From Fibrobacter sp. UWR3 (GTDB lineage: Bacteria; Fibrobacterota; Fibrobacteria; Fibrobacterales; Fibrobacteraceae), in the NCBI RefSeq assembly GCF_900143055.1, contig NZ_FRCW01000001.1:1-64000 (forward strand): a stretch of DNA of 64,000 nucleotides, given 5' to 3'. Below, piece after piece: positions 18,255-27,499 of this stretch; the first letter of the stretch is position 1; every line of letters begins with the position of its first letter. The notes beneath the pieces are model-generated. The model did not search any database and was not told the DNA's origin. It saw nothing but the letters and a program-made list of their open reading frames with translations. The position numbers and the translations under genes were made by a program.

Positions 18255-19514
18255 ATGTCCGTTGAAATCAAAGAAACAAGCGCAACCGTGCGCACCCTCG
18301 AAGTCGCAATCCCGCAGGCCGACCTTGAAGCCCCCTTCGAAAAGAAGCTTTCCCAGTACAAGAAGCAGGTGGCCCTGAAGGGTTTCCGCCAGGGCATGGT
18401 CCCGAAGGCGATGATCCTGAAGCAGTTCGGTGACGCCATCCGTCACGAGGCCGTGAACGAGACCGTCGACAAGGTTGTGGGCGAGGCGCTCAAGAACGCG
18501 AACATTATCCCGGTCGGCCAGCTCAAGGTCACCAAGTTCGAAGACAACAAGGAAGCCGGCGTCGCACTGACCCTCGAAGTCGAAATTGACCCCGAAATCG
18601 ACATCAAGGGCTACGACAACACGGGCATTACCGTTCCCGATACCGCCGTGCACGAAGAGGAAGTCCAGGAAGAATTTGACCGCCTGGTGAAGATGTGGAG
18701 CAAGGACGAGCACGTCGACCGCGCCGCGGGCAAGGGCGATGTCGTCGTGGGCAACTACATCGAGGTCGTTATCGACGGCGAAAAGCAGGAACTCCCCGAA
18801 AACAAGGAATTCCGTAGCCTGCTCGGCGAATCCGCCTCTCCGGGATTCGACGAGGGCCTCATGGGCGTCAAGGCGGGCGACAAGAAGGAAATCAACTTCA
18901 AGTACCCCGATGACCACAAGGACGAACGTTACCGCGGCAAGACCGCCCAGTTCAACGTGGAAATCACCGACGTGCGCGAAATCGTGCCGCCGACCTTCGA
19001 CGAGGAATTCTGCAAGCAGGTGGGCGTCAAGGACGTCGACGAACTGAAGGCCAACCTCGCCGAGAGCCTCGCCAACCAGAAGCAGGATGCCGCCAAGACG
19101 AAGGCCGTGAACGAGGCTATCGACAAGCTTATCGAGCAGAACCCGTTCGAGGTGCCGAACGCCCGCGTGCTCGACCTCATCAGGTGGTCGCTCAACCGCA
19201 ACGTGCAGGACGAGAAGGACGCCGTCGAGCCGACCGAAGAACAGGTGAAGACGCTTTCTCCCGAGGCTATCCGCGAAATCAAGAAGCACCGCATTCTCGA
19301 CTTCGTCGCCACGAAGGAAAAGCTCAAGGCGAGCCAGGCCAAGGTGGACGAACGCCTCCAGCAGATGGCGAATGCCTACCATATCGGCTTCGAAGATTTG
19401 AAGAACCATTTCCGCCAGAGCGGCAGAATCAACCAGCTGCGTGACGAACTCCGTGTCCAGATGGCTGCGGACTTCATCGTGGGCATCCGCCCCGCTGCCG
19501 AAGAAACCAAGTAA
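18255..19514 (+). CDS. tig: Trigger factor
   Basis: This 419-residue ribosome-bound chaperone has the docking motif GFRQGMVP (about 43-50), an FKBP-type prolyl isomerase domain around 160-245 (GKGDVVVGNYIEVV to KTAQFNVEITDVREI), and a helical C-terminal domain. The ATG at 18255 follows CGGAG; the open frame upstream runs through the tRNA and is not coding. It heads a tig-clpP-clpX(-lon) cluster for folding and proteolysis. Confidence 0.96.
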   Translation: MSVEIKETSATVRTLEVAIPQADLEAPFEKKLSQYKKQVALKGFRQGMVPKAMILKQFGDAIRHEAVNETVDKVVGEALKNANIIPVGQLKVTKFEDNKEAGVALTLEVEIDPEIDIKGYDNTGITVPDTAVHEEEVQEEFDRLVKMWSKDEHVDRAAGKGDVVVGNYIEVVIDGEKQELPENKEFRSLLGESASPGFDEGLMGVKAGDKKEINFKYPDDHKDERYRGKTAQFNVEITDVREIVPPTFDEEFCKQVGVKDVDELKANLAESLANQKQDAAKTKAVNEAIDKLIEQNPFEVPNARVLDLIRWSLNRNVQDEKDAVEPTEEQVKTLSPEAIREIKKHRILDFVATKEKLKASQAKVDERLQQMANAYHIGFEDLKNHFRQSGRINQLRDELRVQMAADFIVGIRPAAEETK

Positions 19515-19527
19515 AAGAGGTTAGTTA

Positions 19528-20118
19528 ATGATCATTCCTACCGTCATTGAGACCACCGGGCGTGGTGAACGCGCCTACGACATCTACTCCCGCCTCCTCA
19601 AGGAGCGCATCATCTTCTTGGGTACGCCCATCAACGATGAAGTGGCGAACAACGTCATGGCGCAGCTGATTTTCCTTGAGTACGAGAACCCGGAGAAGGA
19701 TATCACGCTGTATATCAACAGCCCGGGTGGTTACGTGTCGGCAGGACTTGCCATTTACGATACCATGCAGCATGTTCGCCCGAATATCGCGACCATCTGC
19801 ATCGGAAGCTGCGCCTCGATGGCCGCCGTGCTCCTTGCCGCGGGTACCAAGGGCAAGCGCTATGCGCTCCCGCATTCCCGCATCATGCTGCACCAGCCGT
19901 CGGGTGCCGCTACCGGCCAATCTACCGATATCCAGATTACCGCGAAGGAAATCGTCCGCACCAAGGATACCCTCACCGAGATCGTGGCGAAGCATACGGG
20001 CAAGTCTATCGATGAAGTCCGCGCGAAGACCGACCGCGACTTTTACATGGGGCCCGAGGAAGCGAAGTCCTTCGGCGTTATCGACGAAATTTTTATTCCG
20101 CGTAAAGAGGGAGTGTAG
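19528..20118 (+). CDS. clpP: ATP-dependent Clp protease proteolytic subunit
   Basis: The 196-residue serine protease has catalytic Ser97 (GSCASMAA), His122 (RIMLHQP) and Asp171 ([13 protein letters not shown]), matching the E. coli positions. It forms the degradation chamber that works with ClpX, whose gene starts 5 bases downstream. AGAGG precedes the ATG at 19528. Confidence 0.98.
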   Translation: MIIPTVIETTGRGERAYDIYSRLLKERIIFLGTPINDEVANNVMAQLIFLEYENPEKDITLYINSPGGYVSAGLAIYDTMQHVRPNIATICIGSCASMAAVLLAAGTKGKRYALPHSRIMLHQPSGAATGQSTDIQITAKEIVRTKDTLTEIVAKHTGKSIDEVRAKTDRDFYMGPEEAKSFGVIDEIFIPRKEGV

Positions 20119-20123
20119 CGCTC

Positions 20124-21479
20124 ATGTACCGTAGCGGGAAAAACCATCCGACCGTGACATGCAGTTTCTGCGGAAAGCCCGCGGAACGTGTCGAGAAGAT
20201 GATTACTGGCGCAGGTGTCCAGATTTGTAGTGACTGCGTGGCGATGTGCCACCGCATTATCGAAGAGGACAAGTCCCGCTCGATGCAGGAGAGGGCCAAG
20301 GCGGATGCTGCCGTGCAGAAGCCGCTCCCGCTCCCGACCGAAATCAAGGCGCACCTGGACGAGTTCGTGATTGGCCAGGACCAGGCGAAGATTGCGCTCT
20401 CCGTTGCCGTCTACAACCACTACAAGCGCTTGCGTTACAGGCAGGCCCATGCCGATGCGCCGGGCGTCGAGGTGGAAAAGTCCAACCTGCTCCTGGTGGG
20501 CCCCACCGGTAGCGGCAAGACGCTCCTCGCGCAGACCATGGCGCGCTTCCTGGACGTGCCCTTTACCATTGCCGACGCCACGGTGCTTACCGAGGCGGGC
20601 TACGTGGGCGAGGACGTGGACAGCATTATCGTGCGCCTGTTGCAGGCTGCCGACTACGATGTGGCCCGTGCCGAGCGTGGCATCATCTTTATCGACGAAA
20701 TCGACAAGATTGCGCGCAAGACCGCGAACCCTTCCATCACTCGTGACGTGAGTGGCGAAGGCGTGCAGCAGGGTCTTTTGAAGCTCCTGGAAGGAACCGT
20801 TGCCGCAGTGCCGCCGAAGGGTGGCCGCAAGCACCCCGAACAGCCGCTGGTGCAGGTGAATACCAAGAACATCCTGTTCATTTGCGGTGGCGCCTTCGAG
20901 ACGCTCGACAAGATTATTGCCCAGCGCGTGAACAAGGGTGGCATGGGTTTCGGCGCCGATATCCGCAGCGAGAAGGACAACACGCTGAGCGAGCTGTTCC
21001 AGCAGCTGGAACCCGACGACCTTATCCGTTTCGGGCTCATTCCCGAAATCGTGGGCCGCTTGCCGATTGCGGTTGCGCTCGAGGAACTCGACGAGTCTGC
21101 ATTGCTCAACATCCTGACGCAGCCGAAAAACGCGCTCGTGAAGCAGTTCAAGAGCCTGTTCGAGATGGACGGTATCGAACTCTCGTTTACCGACGACGCC
21201 CTCAAGGAAATCGTGCACGAGACGATGAGCCGCAAGACCGGTGCCCGCGGGCTCCGCTCCGTCATGGAACGCACCCTGCAGAAGGCGATGTTTACGATGC
21301 CCGGTTCCGACGTGAAGAAGCTCGTGGTGACCGCCGATACGGTGAAGAAGGGACTTGCCGTCGCTTCCGAGGAAGCTTCTCCCGAGGACAATTCCGTGGA
21401 GTTCGGCGGGGTTGCCGACCTTTCGGAATCCGAGTTCGTGAAGGATTCCCCGCGCCGTGGCCGCAAGAAGGCTTCGTAG
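20124..21479 (+). CDS. clpX: ATP-dependent Clp protease ATP-binding subunit ClpX
   Basis: The 451-residue unfoldase has an N-terminal zinc finger (Cys13, Cys16, Cys35, Cys38), Walker A GPTGSGKT (126-133), the pore loop GYVG, Walker [10 protein letters not shown] and sensor motifs near the C-terminus ([13 protein letters not shown]). The ClpP-binding loop reads MGF instead of the more common IGF. It is translated right after clpP and its transcript ends at the hairpin at 21502. Confidence 0.98.
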   Translation: MYRSGKNHPTVTCSFCGKPAERVEKMITGAGVQICSDCVAMCHRIIEEDKSRSMQERAKADAAVQKPLPLPTEIKAHLDEFVIGQDQAKIALSVAVYNHYKRLRYRQAHADAPGVEVEKSNLLLVGPTGSGKTLLAQTMARFLDVPFTIADATVLTEAGYVGEDVDSIIVRLLQAADYDVARAERGIIFIDEIDKIARKTANPSITRDVSGEGVQQGLLKLLEGTVAAVPPKGGRKHPEQPLVQVNTKNILFICGGAFETLDKIIAQRVNKGGMGFGADIRSEKDNTLSELFQQLEPDDLIRFGLIPEIVGRLPIAVALEELDESALLNILTQPKNALVKQFKSLFEMDGIELSFTDDALKEIVHETMSRKTGARGLRSVMERTLQKAMFTMPGSDVKKLVVTADTVKKGLAVASEEASPEDNSVEFGGVADLSESEFVKDSPRRGRKKAS

Positions 21480-21501
21480 GGCTTGCTGAAAAAATGTTCT
21501 A

Positions 21502-21540
21502 GCGGTTGCCGCGGGAATTGCGGCAGCCGCCTTTTGTTTC
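21502..21540 (+). terminator. Rho-independent terminator after clpX
   Basis: An 11-bp stem, GCGGTTGCCGC and GCGGCAGCCGC, with one G-T pair and a 7-base loop, is followed by CTTTTGTTTC. It separates the clpX transcript from lon, which appears to have its own promoter just downstream. Confidence 0.85.
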
Positions 21541-21550
21541 TTTAAGATAC

Positions 21551-21558
21551 TATCTTTG
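21551..21558 (+). promoter_or_regulatory. Possible TAnnTTTG promoter element of lon
   Basis: TATCTTTG lies 6 bases before the lon ATG. This fits the TAnnTTTG -7 element of Bacteroidetes-type promoters. A clean TTG 20 bases upstream is missing. If it is used, the transcript would begin at or next to the start codon. Confidence 0.4.
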
Positions 21559-21564
21559 CAGTGT

Positions 21565-23901
21565 ATGAACTTTGATTTTTCGAAAACGTATCCGCTGCTC
21601 CCGCTCAGGGATGCCGTGGTGTTCCCGCACACGACCCGCCGTATTTTGGTGGGCCGCGACATGTCTTTACGCGCGCTTGAATTTGCCGAAAGCCACAATA
21701 ATGAAATAGTCCTCGTTGCACAGAAGGACGTGACCGTTGAAGAAATCCAGAACCCGATGCTCGACCTGTATTCGGTGGGCGTGATTGCGCATGTGAGTAA
21801 CGTGATGCCGTTCCCGAACGGCTGCGTGAAGGTGGTGCTCGAGGGCGAGGAGGTTGTGGACCTGCGCTCCATCCTGATGAACGACGGCTTCTTGAACGTG
21901 ACGGTTTCCCCACGCAAGATGCGCATCGGCGCTAAGGACAAGACCTCCCTTTTTGACGAGGTGCTTACGCGCTTCCGCGACTACGCGACAAAGAGGAACA
22001 TCGCCGAGGGCATGGTCGATGCGTTCTTCGGCATGGAAAACCAGCTGGACGCCTATTACGGTATGATTCCGTTCTTGCAGGTGTCGCTTGCCGAGAAGCA
22101 GAGCTTTCTGGAGATAGCGACGCTCGACGAGATGTCGGCGAAGCTGCTTGCGCTGATGGACGTTTCCGAGGACAACGAGAACGTGCTCGTGCGCGTGCAG
22201 CAGAGCGTGCGCCAGAAGATGGCGCAACAGCAGAAGGAATGGTTTATCTCCGAACAGATCCGCCAGCTGCAGGATGAACTGGACGGTGATGGCGAAGGGG
22301 CCTCGGAACCCGAACAGCTCTTGAAGAAAATCAGGGCGAAGAACTTTACCCCGGCAATCGTGGAAAAGCTTGAGGACGAGATTAGCCGCATGAAGCTCAT
22401 GCAGCCGACCTCGCCGGAATATGCGGTGAGCCGCAACTACCTCGACTGGTTTTTGAACCTGCCCTATGGCGTGTACACCGACACCGTCCTCAACATGAAG
22501 AAGGTGAAGAGCGAACTCGATTCCAAGCACTTCGGGCTCGACAAGGTGAAGGAACGCATCATGGAATACGTCGCGGTGCTCAAGCTCACTGGGACCGAAC
22601 GCCGTTCTCCGATTTTGTGCCTTGTGGGGCCTCCCGGCGTGGGCAAGACGACCCTCGTGGAATCGATTGCGAACGCGATGCAGCGTAACTTTGTGCGCAT
22701 TACGCTCGGTGGCGTGCGCGACGAGGCCGAAATACGCGGGCATCGCCGTACCTACATCGGAGCGATGCCGGGCCGCTTTATCCATGCGCTGCGCCGTGCC
22801 AAGTGCATGAACCCGATTATTCTGCTCGACGAAATCGACAAGATGGCGAGCGACTTCCGTGGCGACCCCGCGAGCGCGATGCTCGAGGTGCTTGACCCGG
22901 AACAGAACCACGACTTTACCGACCACTTTATGGAAGTGGGCCTCGACCTGAGCCGCGTGCTGTTTATCGCAACGGCGAACAGCGAGAGCGAAATCCCCGA
23001 GGCTCTGCGCGACAGGCTCGAAATCGTGCGCCTGCCCGGCTACTACCCGCACGAGAAGCTGCAGATTGCAAGCAAGTACCTGGTGCCGCGCATTTGCGAA
23101 CGCACCGGCGTAAAACTCGGCGAGCAGGTTTCGTTTGACGATGTGATTATCAACCAGGTGATGCGCGGCTGGACCCGCGAGGCGGGCGTGCGCGAACTGG
23201 AACGTACCCTCGAGAGTGCGGTGCGCCACCGTGCGAAAGAAATCGTGATGGGCAAGAAGATTAAGCCCGCCGTTACCGAGAAGCAGTTGCAGGAATACCT
23301 CGGCGCCCCGAGATTCCTCGACAGCCAGCTGCCCGAACCGGGCCGCCCCGGCGTGGTTACAGGCCTTGCGTGGACAAGCGTGGGTGGCGAGATTCTCCCC
23401 ATCGAATGCATGCTCCTGAGCGGCAAGGGCCAGATTATAATGACCGGAAAGCTCGGCGACGTGATGAAGGAATCCGCCCAGATTGCGGTGAGCCTGGTGC
23501 GCGAACGCCTGCACCGTTTTGGCATCGACCCCGCGATTGTCAAGAAGACGGACATCCACATCCACGTGCCCGAAGGCGCCGTGCCGAAGGACGGGCCCTC
23601 CGCGGGTATCGCCCTCACGCTGTGCCTGCTCTCTGCGTTTACCAGGATTCCCGTGCCGCCTGACGTCGCGTTTACCGGCGAGGTGAGCCTCACGGGCGCA
23701 TGCCTTGCGATTGGCGGGCTCAACGAGAAGGCGCTTGCGGCTCTCCAGGCCGGCGTGAAGACGCTTCGCCTGCCTGCCCAGAACAAGAAGGACGTGGACG
23801 AACTTCCGGCACCTGCAAAGAAGGGCCTCAAGATCTATACGCACAAGCACATCGACGAAATCGTGAAGATTCTGTTCGTGCAGAAGAAGGCGAAGAAGTA
23901 G
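21565..23901 (+). CDS. lon: ATP-dependent protease La (Lon)
   Basis: The 778-residue protease has the N-terminal substrate domain (YPLLPLRDAVVFPHTT), the Walker A motif GPPGVGKT (355-362), and the catalytic dyad Ser679 (PKDGPSAG) and Lys722 (GGLNEKALAAL). It degrades damaged and regulatory proteins in the cytoplasm. The frame is open 9 bases upstream to a TTG, but the ATG fits the family. No ribosome site is visible, which fits a leaderless or very short leader mRNA. Confidence 0.97.
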   Translation: MNFDFSKTYPLLPLRDAVVFPHTTRRILVGRDMSLRALEFAESHNNEIVLVAQKDVTVEEIQNPMLDLYSVGVIAHVSNVMPFPNGCVKVVLEGEEVVDLRSILMNDGFLNVTVSPRKMRIGAKDKTSLFDEVLTRFRDYATKRNIAEGMVDAFFGMENQLDAYYGMIPFLQVSLAEKQSFLEIATLDEMSAKLLALMDVSEDNENVLVRVQQSVRQKMAQQQKEWFISEQIRQLQDELDGDGEGASEPEQLLKKIRAKNFTPAIVEKLEDEISRMKLMQPTSPEYAVSRNYLDWFLNLPYGVYTDTVLNMKKVKSELDSKHFGLDKVKERIMEYVAVLKLTGTERRSPILCLVGPPGVGKTTLVESIANAMQRNFVRITLGGVRDEAEIRGHRRTYIGAMPGRFIHALRRAKCMNPIILLDEIDKMASDFRGDPASAMLEVLDPEQNHDFTDHFMEVGLDLSRVLFIATANSESEIPEALRDRLEIVRLPGYYPHEKLQIASKYLVPRICERTGVKLGEQVSFDDVIINQVMRGWTREAGVRELERTLESAVRHRAKEIVMGKKIKPAVTEKQLQEYLGAPRFLDSQLPEPGRPGVVTGLAWTSVGGEILPIECMLLSGKGQIIMTGKLGDVMKESAQIAVSLVRERLHRFGIDPAIVKKTDIHIHVPEGAVPKDGPSAGIALTLCLLSAFTRIPVPPDVAFTGEVSLTGACLAIGGLNEKALAALQAGVKTLRLPAQNKKDVDELPAPAKKGLKIYTHKHIDEIVKILFVQKKAKK

Positions 23902-23951
23902 GTAGCCTGAGTGTCACCTTGGAGCGCGAAGCGCGATAGGTACATTTATTG

Positions 23952-23978
23952 TCCCCGGTGCGCTCCGGGGATTTTTTT
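23952..23978 (+). terminator. Rho-independent terminator after lon
   Basis: TCCCCGG and CCGGGGA form a 7-bp stem around TGCGCT, followed by seven T. It lies about 50 bases after the lon stop and ends the protease cluster. Confidence 0.88.
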
Positions 23979-24013
23979 GTATTTTGAATAAAGAAATTTG
24001 ACGGACAAATTAT

Positions 24014-24454
24014 ATGTCGAAAGATAAGCCACTATATACGCTTGAAAAAAGAGATGTTCTCTTTTTTGTGATTGTAGAAACTGTTCTTTTTCTTTTGCCG
24101 ACAATTTTAACTGTGGCAGCGATTGCTTTGGGTTTTTATGTAGATTATGGTACGGGTCCGGATAAACGGGCGTGGATTCTTTCTGCAGTGTTTTGGCCTT
24201 TTATTCCATTCGCTTTGTGCGCCCCTTTTGTGTGCGTCTATAGAAAACTTTGGCGCACGCCGCATGATTTCTTTACCATTGCCAAGATTTCGTTTGTTCC
24301 GTTTATTCCAGGATGGCTGTATATATTGGGCTGCGCTATTTGGTTGTCTATCAAGTGGGAATGGGAAATGGTGGGGATTCTTGGTTTACCGTCCTTTATT
24401 TTCTTGGCTTGCTATCTCATTGTTTTACTGGGCCTTTTTCTTGCTAGACGATAA
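24014..24454 (+). CDS. Small integral membrane protein, unknown
   Basis: I do not recognise this 146-residue protein. It has four hydrophobic segments: about 13-42, 53-77, 92-112 and 118-143. The loops are short and charged (TGPDKR, YRKLWRTPHD). Codon use is more AT-rich than in lon before it or yggS after it. The ATG at 24014 lacks a strong ribosome site. The gene stands alone between the lon terminator and the yggS promoter. Confidence 0.65.
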   Translation: MSKDKPLYTLEKRDVLFFVIVETVLFLLPTILTVAAIALGFYVDYGTGPDKRAWILSAVFWPFIPFALCAPFVCVYRKLWRTPHDFFTIAKISFVPFIPGWLYILGCAIWLSIKWEWEMVGILGLPSFIFLACYLIVLLGLFLARR

Positions 24455-24471
24455 CTCGTTTTATATATTTG
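24441..24471 (+). promoter_or_regulatory. Bacteroidetes-type promoter of yggS
   Basis: TTG (24441-24443), exactly 20 bases, then TATATTTG (24464-24471). This matches the -33 TTG / -7 TAnnTTTG arrangement known from Bacteroides. It lies 24 bases before the yggS start, inside the end of the preceding gene. Confidence 0.55.
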
Positions 24472-24495
24472 TGCGTTGAAAAATAGGGGCGTAAA

Positions 24496-25281
24496 ATGGA
24501 ATTTACTCTTGATGAAATGCGTGAACACCTTGCTACTCTCGAGGCAAGGATTGCGGAAGCCTGCAAGATTGCGGGCCGTAGCCGTGAATCGGTAAAACTC
24601 GTTTGGGTGAGCAAGTTCCACCCGGCAGAAGCCGTGGAAAATGCAATTAGTTTGGGTGCGACCGATTTTGGCGAGAACCGCGTGCAAGAAGCGGAACTCA
24701 AGTTCAGCGAACCGCGTATGGCGAAGGACGGGAGTCGCGTGCGTTGTCATGTGATTGGCCCCGTGCAGAGCAACAAGTTAAAGAAGGCGGCCATCGTTGC
24801 CGACTGCATCCATTCTATCGCGAGCATCGAGGCAGTGGAAAAGCTGGAACGCGTTTGCGCGGCACTCCCCGGAGAGAACGGCGCGGGCAAGATTCTCGAT
24901 ATCCTTTTCCAGGTGAACGCTGGCGAAGAAGAGACGAAGAGCGGGCTCGACGTGCATGAGGCCGAAGCATTCCTGAACGGGCTCGCAGAAAAAGCGGGCG
25001 CCGCTTCCGACGGCAAGAGCGAAAACTTCCCGCACCTGCGTTTCCGCGGGCTCATGACCATCGGGAAGAATACGGGTGTCGCCGAAGACAGCCGCGAATG
25101 TTTCGCGTTCCTCCGCGGATTGCGCGACAAGTTCTTGGCACGTGGCGGCGTGTTCGCGAACTTCGACCAGCTTTCGATGGGCATGACTGGCGACCTGGAA
25201 GTCGCGATTGAAGAAGGCTCCACGATGATTCGCGTGGGCACGGCCCTCTTCGGCGAACGCGACTACAGCAAACCGGTGTAG
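24496..25281 (+). CDS. yggS: Pyridoxal phosphate homeostasis protein (YggS/PLPBP family)
   Basis: The 261-residue protein has the PLP-binding lysine in VKLVWVSKFHP (Lys40), the FGENRVQE motif, HVIGPVQSNK and the C-terminal SMGMTGDLEVAIEEGSTMIR block. Members are single-domain PLP carriers that balance vitamin B6 and amino acid pools, without known enzyme activity. A promoter of Bacteroidetes type sits just upstream. The start follows AGGGGCGT. Confidence 0.95.
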   Translation: MEFTLDEMREHLATLEARIAEACKIAGRSRESVKLVWVSKFHPAEAVENAISLGATDFGENRVQEAELKFSEPRMAKDGSRVRCHVIGPVQSNKLKKAAIVADCIHSIASIEAVEKLERVCAALPGENGAGKILDILFQVNAGEEETKSGLDVHEAEAFLNGLAEKAGAASDGKSENFPHLRFRGLMTIGKNTGVAEDSRECFAFLRGLRDKFLARGGVFANFDQLSMGMTGDLEVAIEEGSTMIRVGTALFGERDYSKPV

Positions 25282-25305
25282 CGCCTTTCCCCGCAGAAAC
25301 TTCTC

Positions 25306-26160
25306 ATGAATTCCGCGCTCCTTGCCGCCATATTCATTGCAATATTCCTGCTGCTCGTCTTGACGCGGCGGAAGGGCGGGCATCGCGGGGATTCACGGCA
25401 AGGTCGGCCCGGCCGGCGCGCTTCCCGCAAGTCGCCCGCAGGTAACGGATTCGACGGCGCGGGCTACTGGAATGCGCGCGACGTGCAGTTCCGGCAGGAG
25501 GATCGCCCTCCGGTCGATGCTCGCAAGGCCCGCGGGCTCGAGGCCGCCCTGGCCGATGACGTTCACGGAAAGTTCGGCGAGGCGGCCACGTCGGCGCTCG
25601 TAGCGCGGGCGGCTTCCGGTGACAGGCGAAGGCATTTCATATTGCAGAACGTTTTTATCCCGACGCATGCGGGCTATACCGAAATCGATACGGTGCTGTT
25701 GCATGTCACGGGCATCTATGTTTTCGAGACGAAGAACATCTCCGGCGAAATCGAGGGCGACCTCGATGTGGAACGCTGGAACCAGGAATTGGGCCCGCGG
25801 GTGCATCACACGCTGTATAACCCCATCCGGCAGAACACGGGCCACATGGGGGCGCTTCTCCGGCAGTTGAAAGTCCGTCTCGAGAGCGCGAGCATATATT
25901 CCTTCGTGGTGTTCAGCGACAGGTGTACGCTCAGGAACGTGCCTGCCTGCGGGCAGTTCGGCAAAAACGGGAATGGCTGGCGGGTGCTTCACCTGTGCGA
26001 ACTGCGCGAATCGCTCGAGCATGCATTCAGTTCGCGCCCGCAGGTGTATGATTCCCGCACGCTGGAATCGTGGTGGCAGGCGCTGCAGCCCTGCGTGAAC
26101 GTTCCCGAAAGCGTCCGGCAGAATCACGTGAAGTCTGTTCAAAAATTGCACACAACATAA
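25306..26160 (+). CDS. NERD-domain protein with N-terminal membrane anchor
   Basis: The 284-residue protein begins with a hydrophobic segment (LLAAIFIAIFLLLVL, about 4-18) and then a basic, Gly/Arg-rich linker. The nuclease-related domain spans about 105-260, with EID (126-128) and ETK (141-143) fitting the PD-(D/E)XK metal-site pattern, plus NPIRQNTGHMGALLRQL. NERD proteins are thought to act on nucleic acids, but the substrate is unknown. It follows yggS by 24 bases and is probably co-transcribed. Confidence 0.82.
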   Translation: MNSALLAAIFIAIFLLLVLTRRKGGHRGDSRQGRPGRRASRKSPAGNGFDGAGYWNARDVQFRQEDRPPVDARKARGLEAALADDVHGKFGEAATSALVARAASGDRRRHFILQNVFIPTHAGYTEIDTVLLHVTGIYVFETKNISGEIEGDLDVERWNQELGPRVHHTLYNPIRQNTGHMGALLRQLKVRLESASIYSFVVFSDRCTLRNVPACGQFGKNGNGWRVLHLCELRESLEHAFSSRPQVYDSRTLESWWQALQPCVNVPESVRQNHVKSVQKLHTT

Positions 26161-26211
26161 CGCACACATTTTGTCCCCTCGAAAAACTTTTTTATACTCG
26201 CGCATTCAACT

Positions 26212-26251
26212 CCCACAATAAACATCTTATCCCCACAATAAACATTTTATC
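26212..26251. repeat. 20-bp tandem duplication
   Basis: CCCACAATAAACATCTTATC is followed directly by the same 20 bases with one change (C to T). A third, degenerate start (CCCGCGCATC) follows. Function unknown; it lies about 225 bases upstream of a lipoprotein gene. Confidence 0.8.
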
Positions 26252-26357
26252 CCCGCGCATCACTTCCCCGCAAACGCATCTCGCACCCGTAATCATCATA
26301 CATTTTTCTTACAAAATAAAGCGTTCCACCTAAAGTAAGAAAAAAATATGTTAACTT

Positions 26358-26375
26358 GTTGTAATTATATACAAC
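26358..26375. promoter_or_regulatory. Palindrome, possible operator
   Basis: GTTGTAATTATATACAAC has 6-bp arms (GTTGTA/TACAAC) around a 6-base centre. It lies just upstream of the weak promoter-like pair for the lipoprotein at 26474, so it may be a regulator site. No regulator is assigned. Confidence 0.4.
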
Positions 26376-26473
26376 AGAATAGTCAAAATCTTGTGACAGG
26401 AATCAAATTATTTTCTAAATTCGCTGCCGGGTTAAGACGAGAACAAAGAACTTTTAAATCCTACAAGGAGAAA

Positions 26474-27319
26474 ATGACGAAAAAGCTAATCGCCCTCTGC
26501 TCTTTTGTGTTCCTGCTGTGCTCCTGCGCCGGCGTGAATGTCAAGCAGCCCGATATCGGAAACGTCAAGAAGGTTGCTATCCTGAGCGTCACCGGTAGCG
26601 AGGAATACGAAGATATCGAAGTCGTCAAGGGCAAGAAGGAAACTCTCCTCTCTGTCGTGGGCAACATCATCAAGGACAACGTCGAGATGATTAACGAGCC
26701 GCAGGTGAATATCGCGACTCACGGCGCGAACGCGCTGTTCCAGGTGCTCAACGGCATTGATGGCTGGAGCGTTATCCCGTTCGAAGAAGTGAACAACAAC
26801 GAAGAGGTGAAGGCCTTCTTCGAGAACAAGGATACCTGGGAAAAGGTCGAGGGCTTCGCCGAGAAGGTCGCTCCCCGCGACGGCAAGCGCCGCGTGCCTG
26901 CAAGGGGCATGTACGAACTCTCCTTTGACAAGGTTGACCCCGAAGGCAATACTTGGGTGAACGGTGAACGCATCGAAGCCCCGGTACACCGCGCACTCGG
27001 AAAGATGTGCCAGTCTCTCGGTGTCGACGCCATCGTCGTGGCCGAATACTACTTCTACTACGAAACCGGCATGATGACCAAGATTACGAGGAACGTGACC
27101 CCGATCGTGCTCGTGAACGTTGCCATGATCGACAAGAACGGCGAGAAGGTGCTCTTCACCGACCGCGGCTGGAAGCAGGTCGAGGGTAGCGAATCCGCAA
27201 AGGTCAACGGCGATTACGTGAACCTTCGCGAGGACAAGTCCGTGAAGGCCTACAACCTCGCCATCGACCAGATTATGGAAGAATTCCGCAAGGAAGCCGT
27301 GAAGAAGCTCGGCAAGTAA
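26474..27319 (+). CDS. Lipoprotein, unknown function
   Basis: The 281-residue protein has a lipoprotein signal (MTKKLIALCSFVFLLCSC; lipid-bearing Cys at about 16 or 18). The mature part is well folded in composition, with VKKVAILSVTGSEEY, later LGVDAIVVAEYYFYYETGMM and VLVNVAMIDKNGEKVLF. This resembles secreted proteins of the CsgG/GNA1162-like kind only in a general way, so no function is given. AAGGAG precedes the start by 6 bases. Codon use is GC-rich, like core genes. Confidence 0.75.
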   Translation: MTKKLIALCSFVFLLCSCAGVNVKQPDIGNVKKVAILSVTGSEEYEDIEVVKGKKETLLSVVGNIIKDNVEMINEPQVNIATHGANALFQVLNGIDGWSVIPFEEVNNNEEVKAFFENKDTWEKVEGFAEKVAPRDGKRRVPARGMYELSFDKVDPEGNTWVNGERIEAPVHRALGKMCQSLGVDAIVVAEYYFYYETGMMTKITRNVTPIVLVNVAMIDKNGEKVLFTDRGWKQVEGSESAKVNGDYVNLREDKSVKAYNLAIDQIMEEFRKEAVKKLGK

Positions 27320-27353
27320 CCTAGAAGAATTGTATTACTCCCTGGAAACGAGA

Positions 27354-27382
27354 GGCTGCGCTTTAACGGGCGCAGCCTTTTC
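27354..27382 (+). terminator. Rho-independent terminator
   Basis: GGCTGCGC and GCGCAGCC form an 8-bp stem with an 8-base loop, followed by TTTTCC. It lies 35 bases after the lipoprotein gene. Confidence 0.75.
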
Positions 27383-27499
27383 CACATCCTGTAAAAATAG
27401 CCCGTTTTCCCGATAAGCGGCATTTTTCGCTGATTGGCGATGCTCAATTTGCTCCCCAAAAACATATATTTTTCGGGACAAGAGCAATGTGAGTTTATT

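Larger units (their letters stand above)
26161..26473 (+). other. AT-rich intergenic region with repeats
   Basis: No gene is seen in these 313 bases. They hold a 20-bp tandem duplication (26212-26251), a palindrome (26358-26375), and a weak promoter-like pair: TTG at 26391 and TAAATTCG at 26416. A frame continuous with the downstream lipoprotein is open from 26348, but codon use and the AAGGAG at 26465 favour a start at 26474. Confidence 0.6.

Noticed and set aside
26348-26473. An N-terminal extension of the lipoprotein at 26474
   Set aside because: The frame is open, but it would bury the lipoprotein signal 42 residues inside, and a strong ribosome site stands before the inner ATG.
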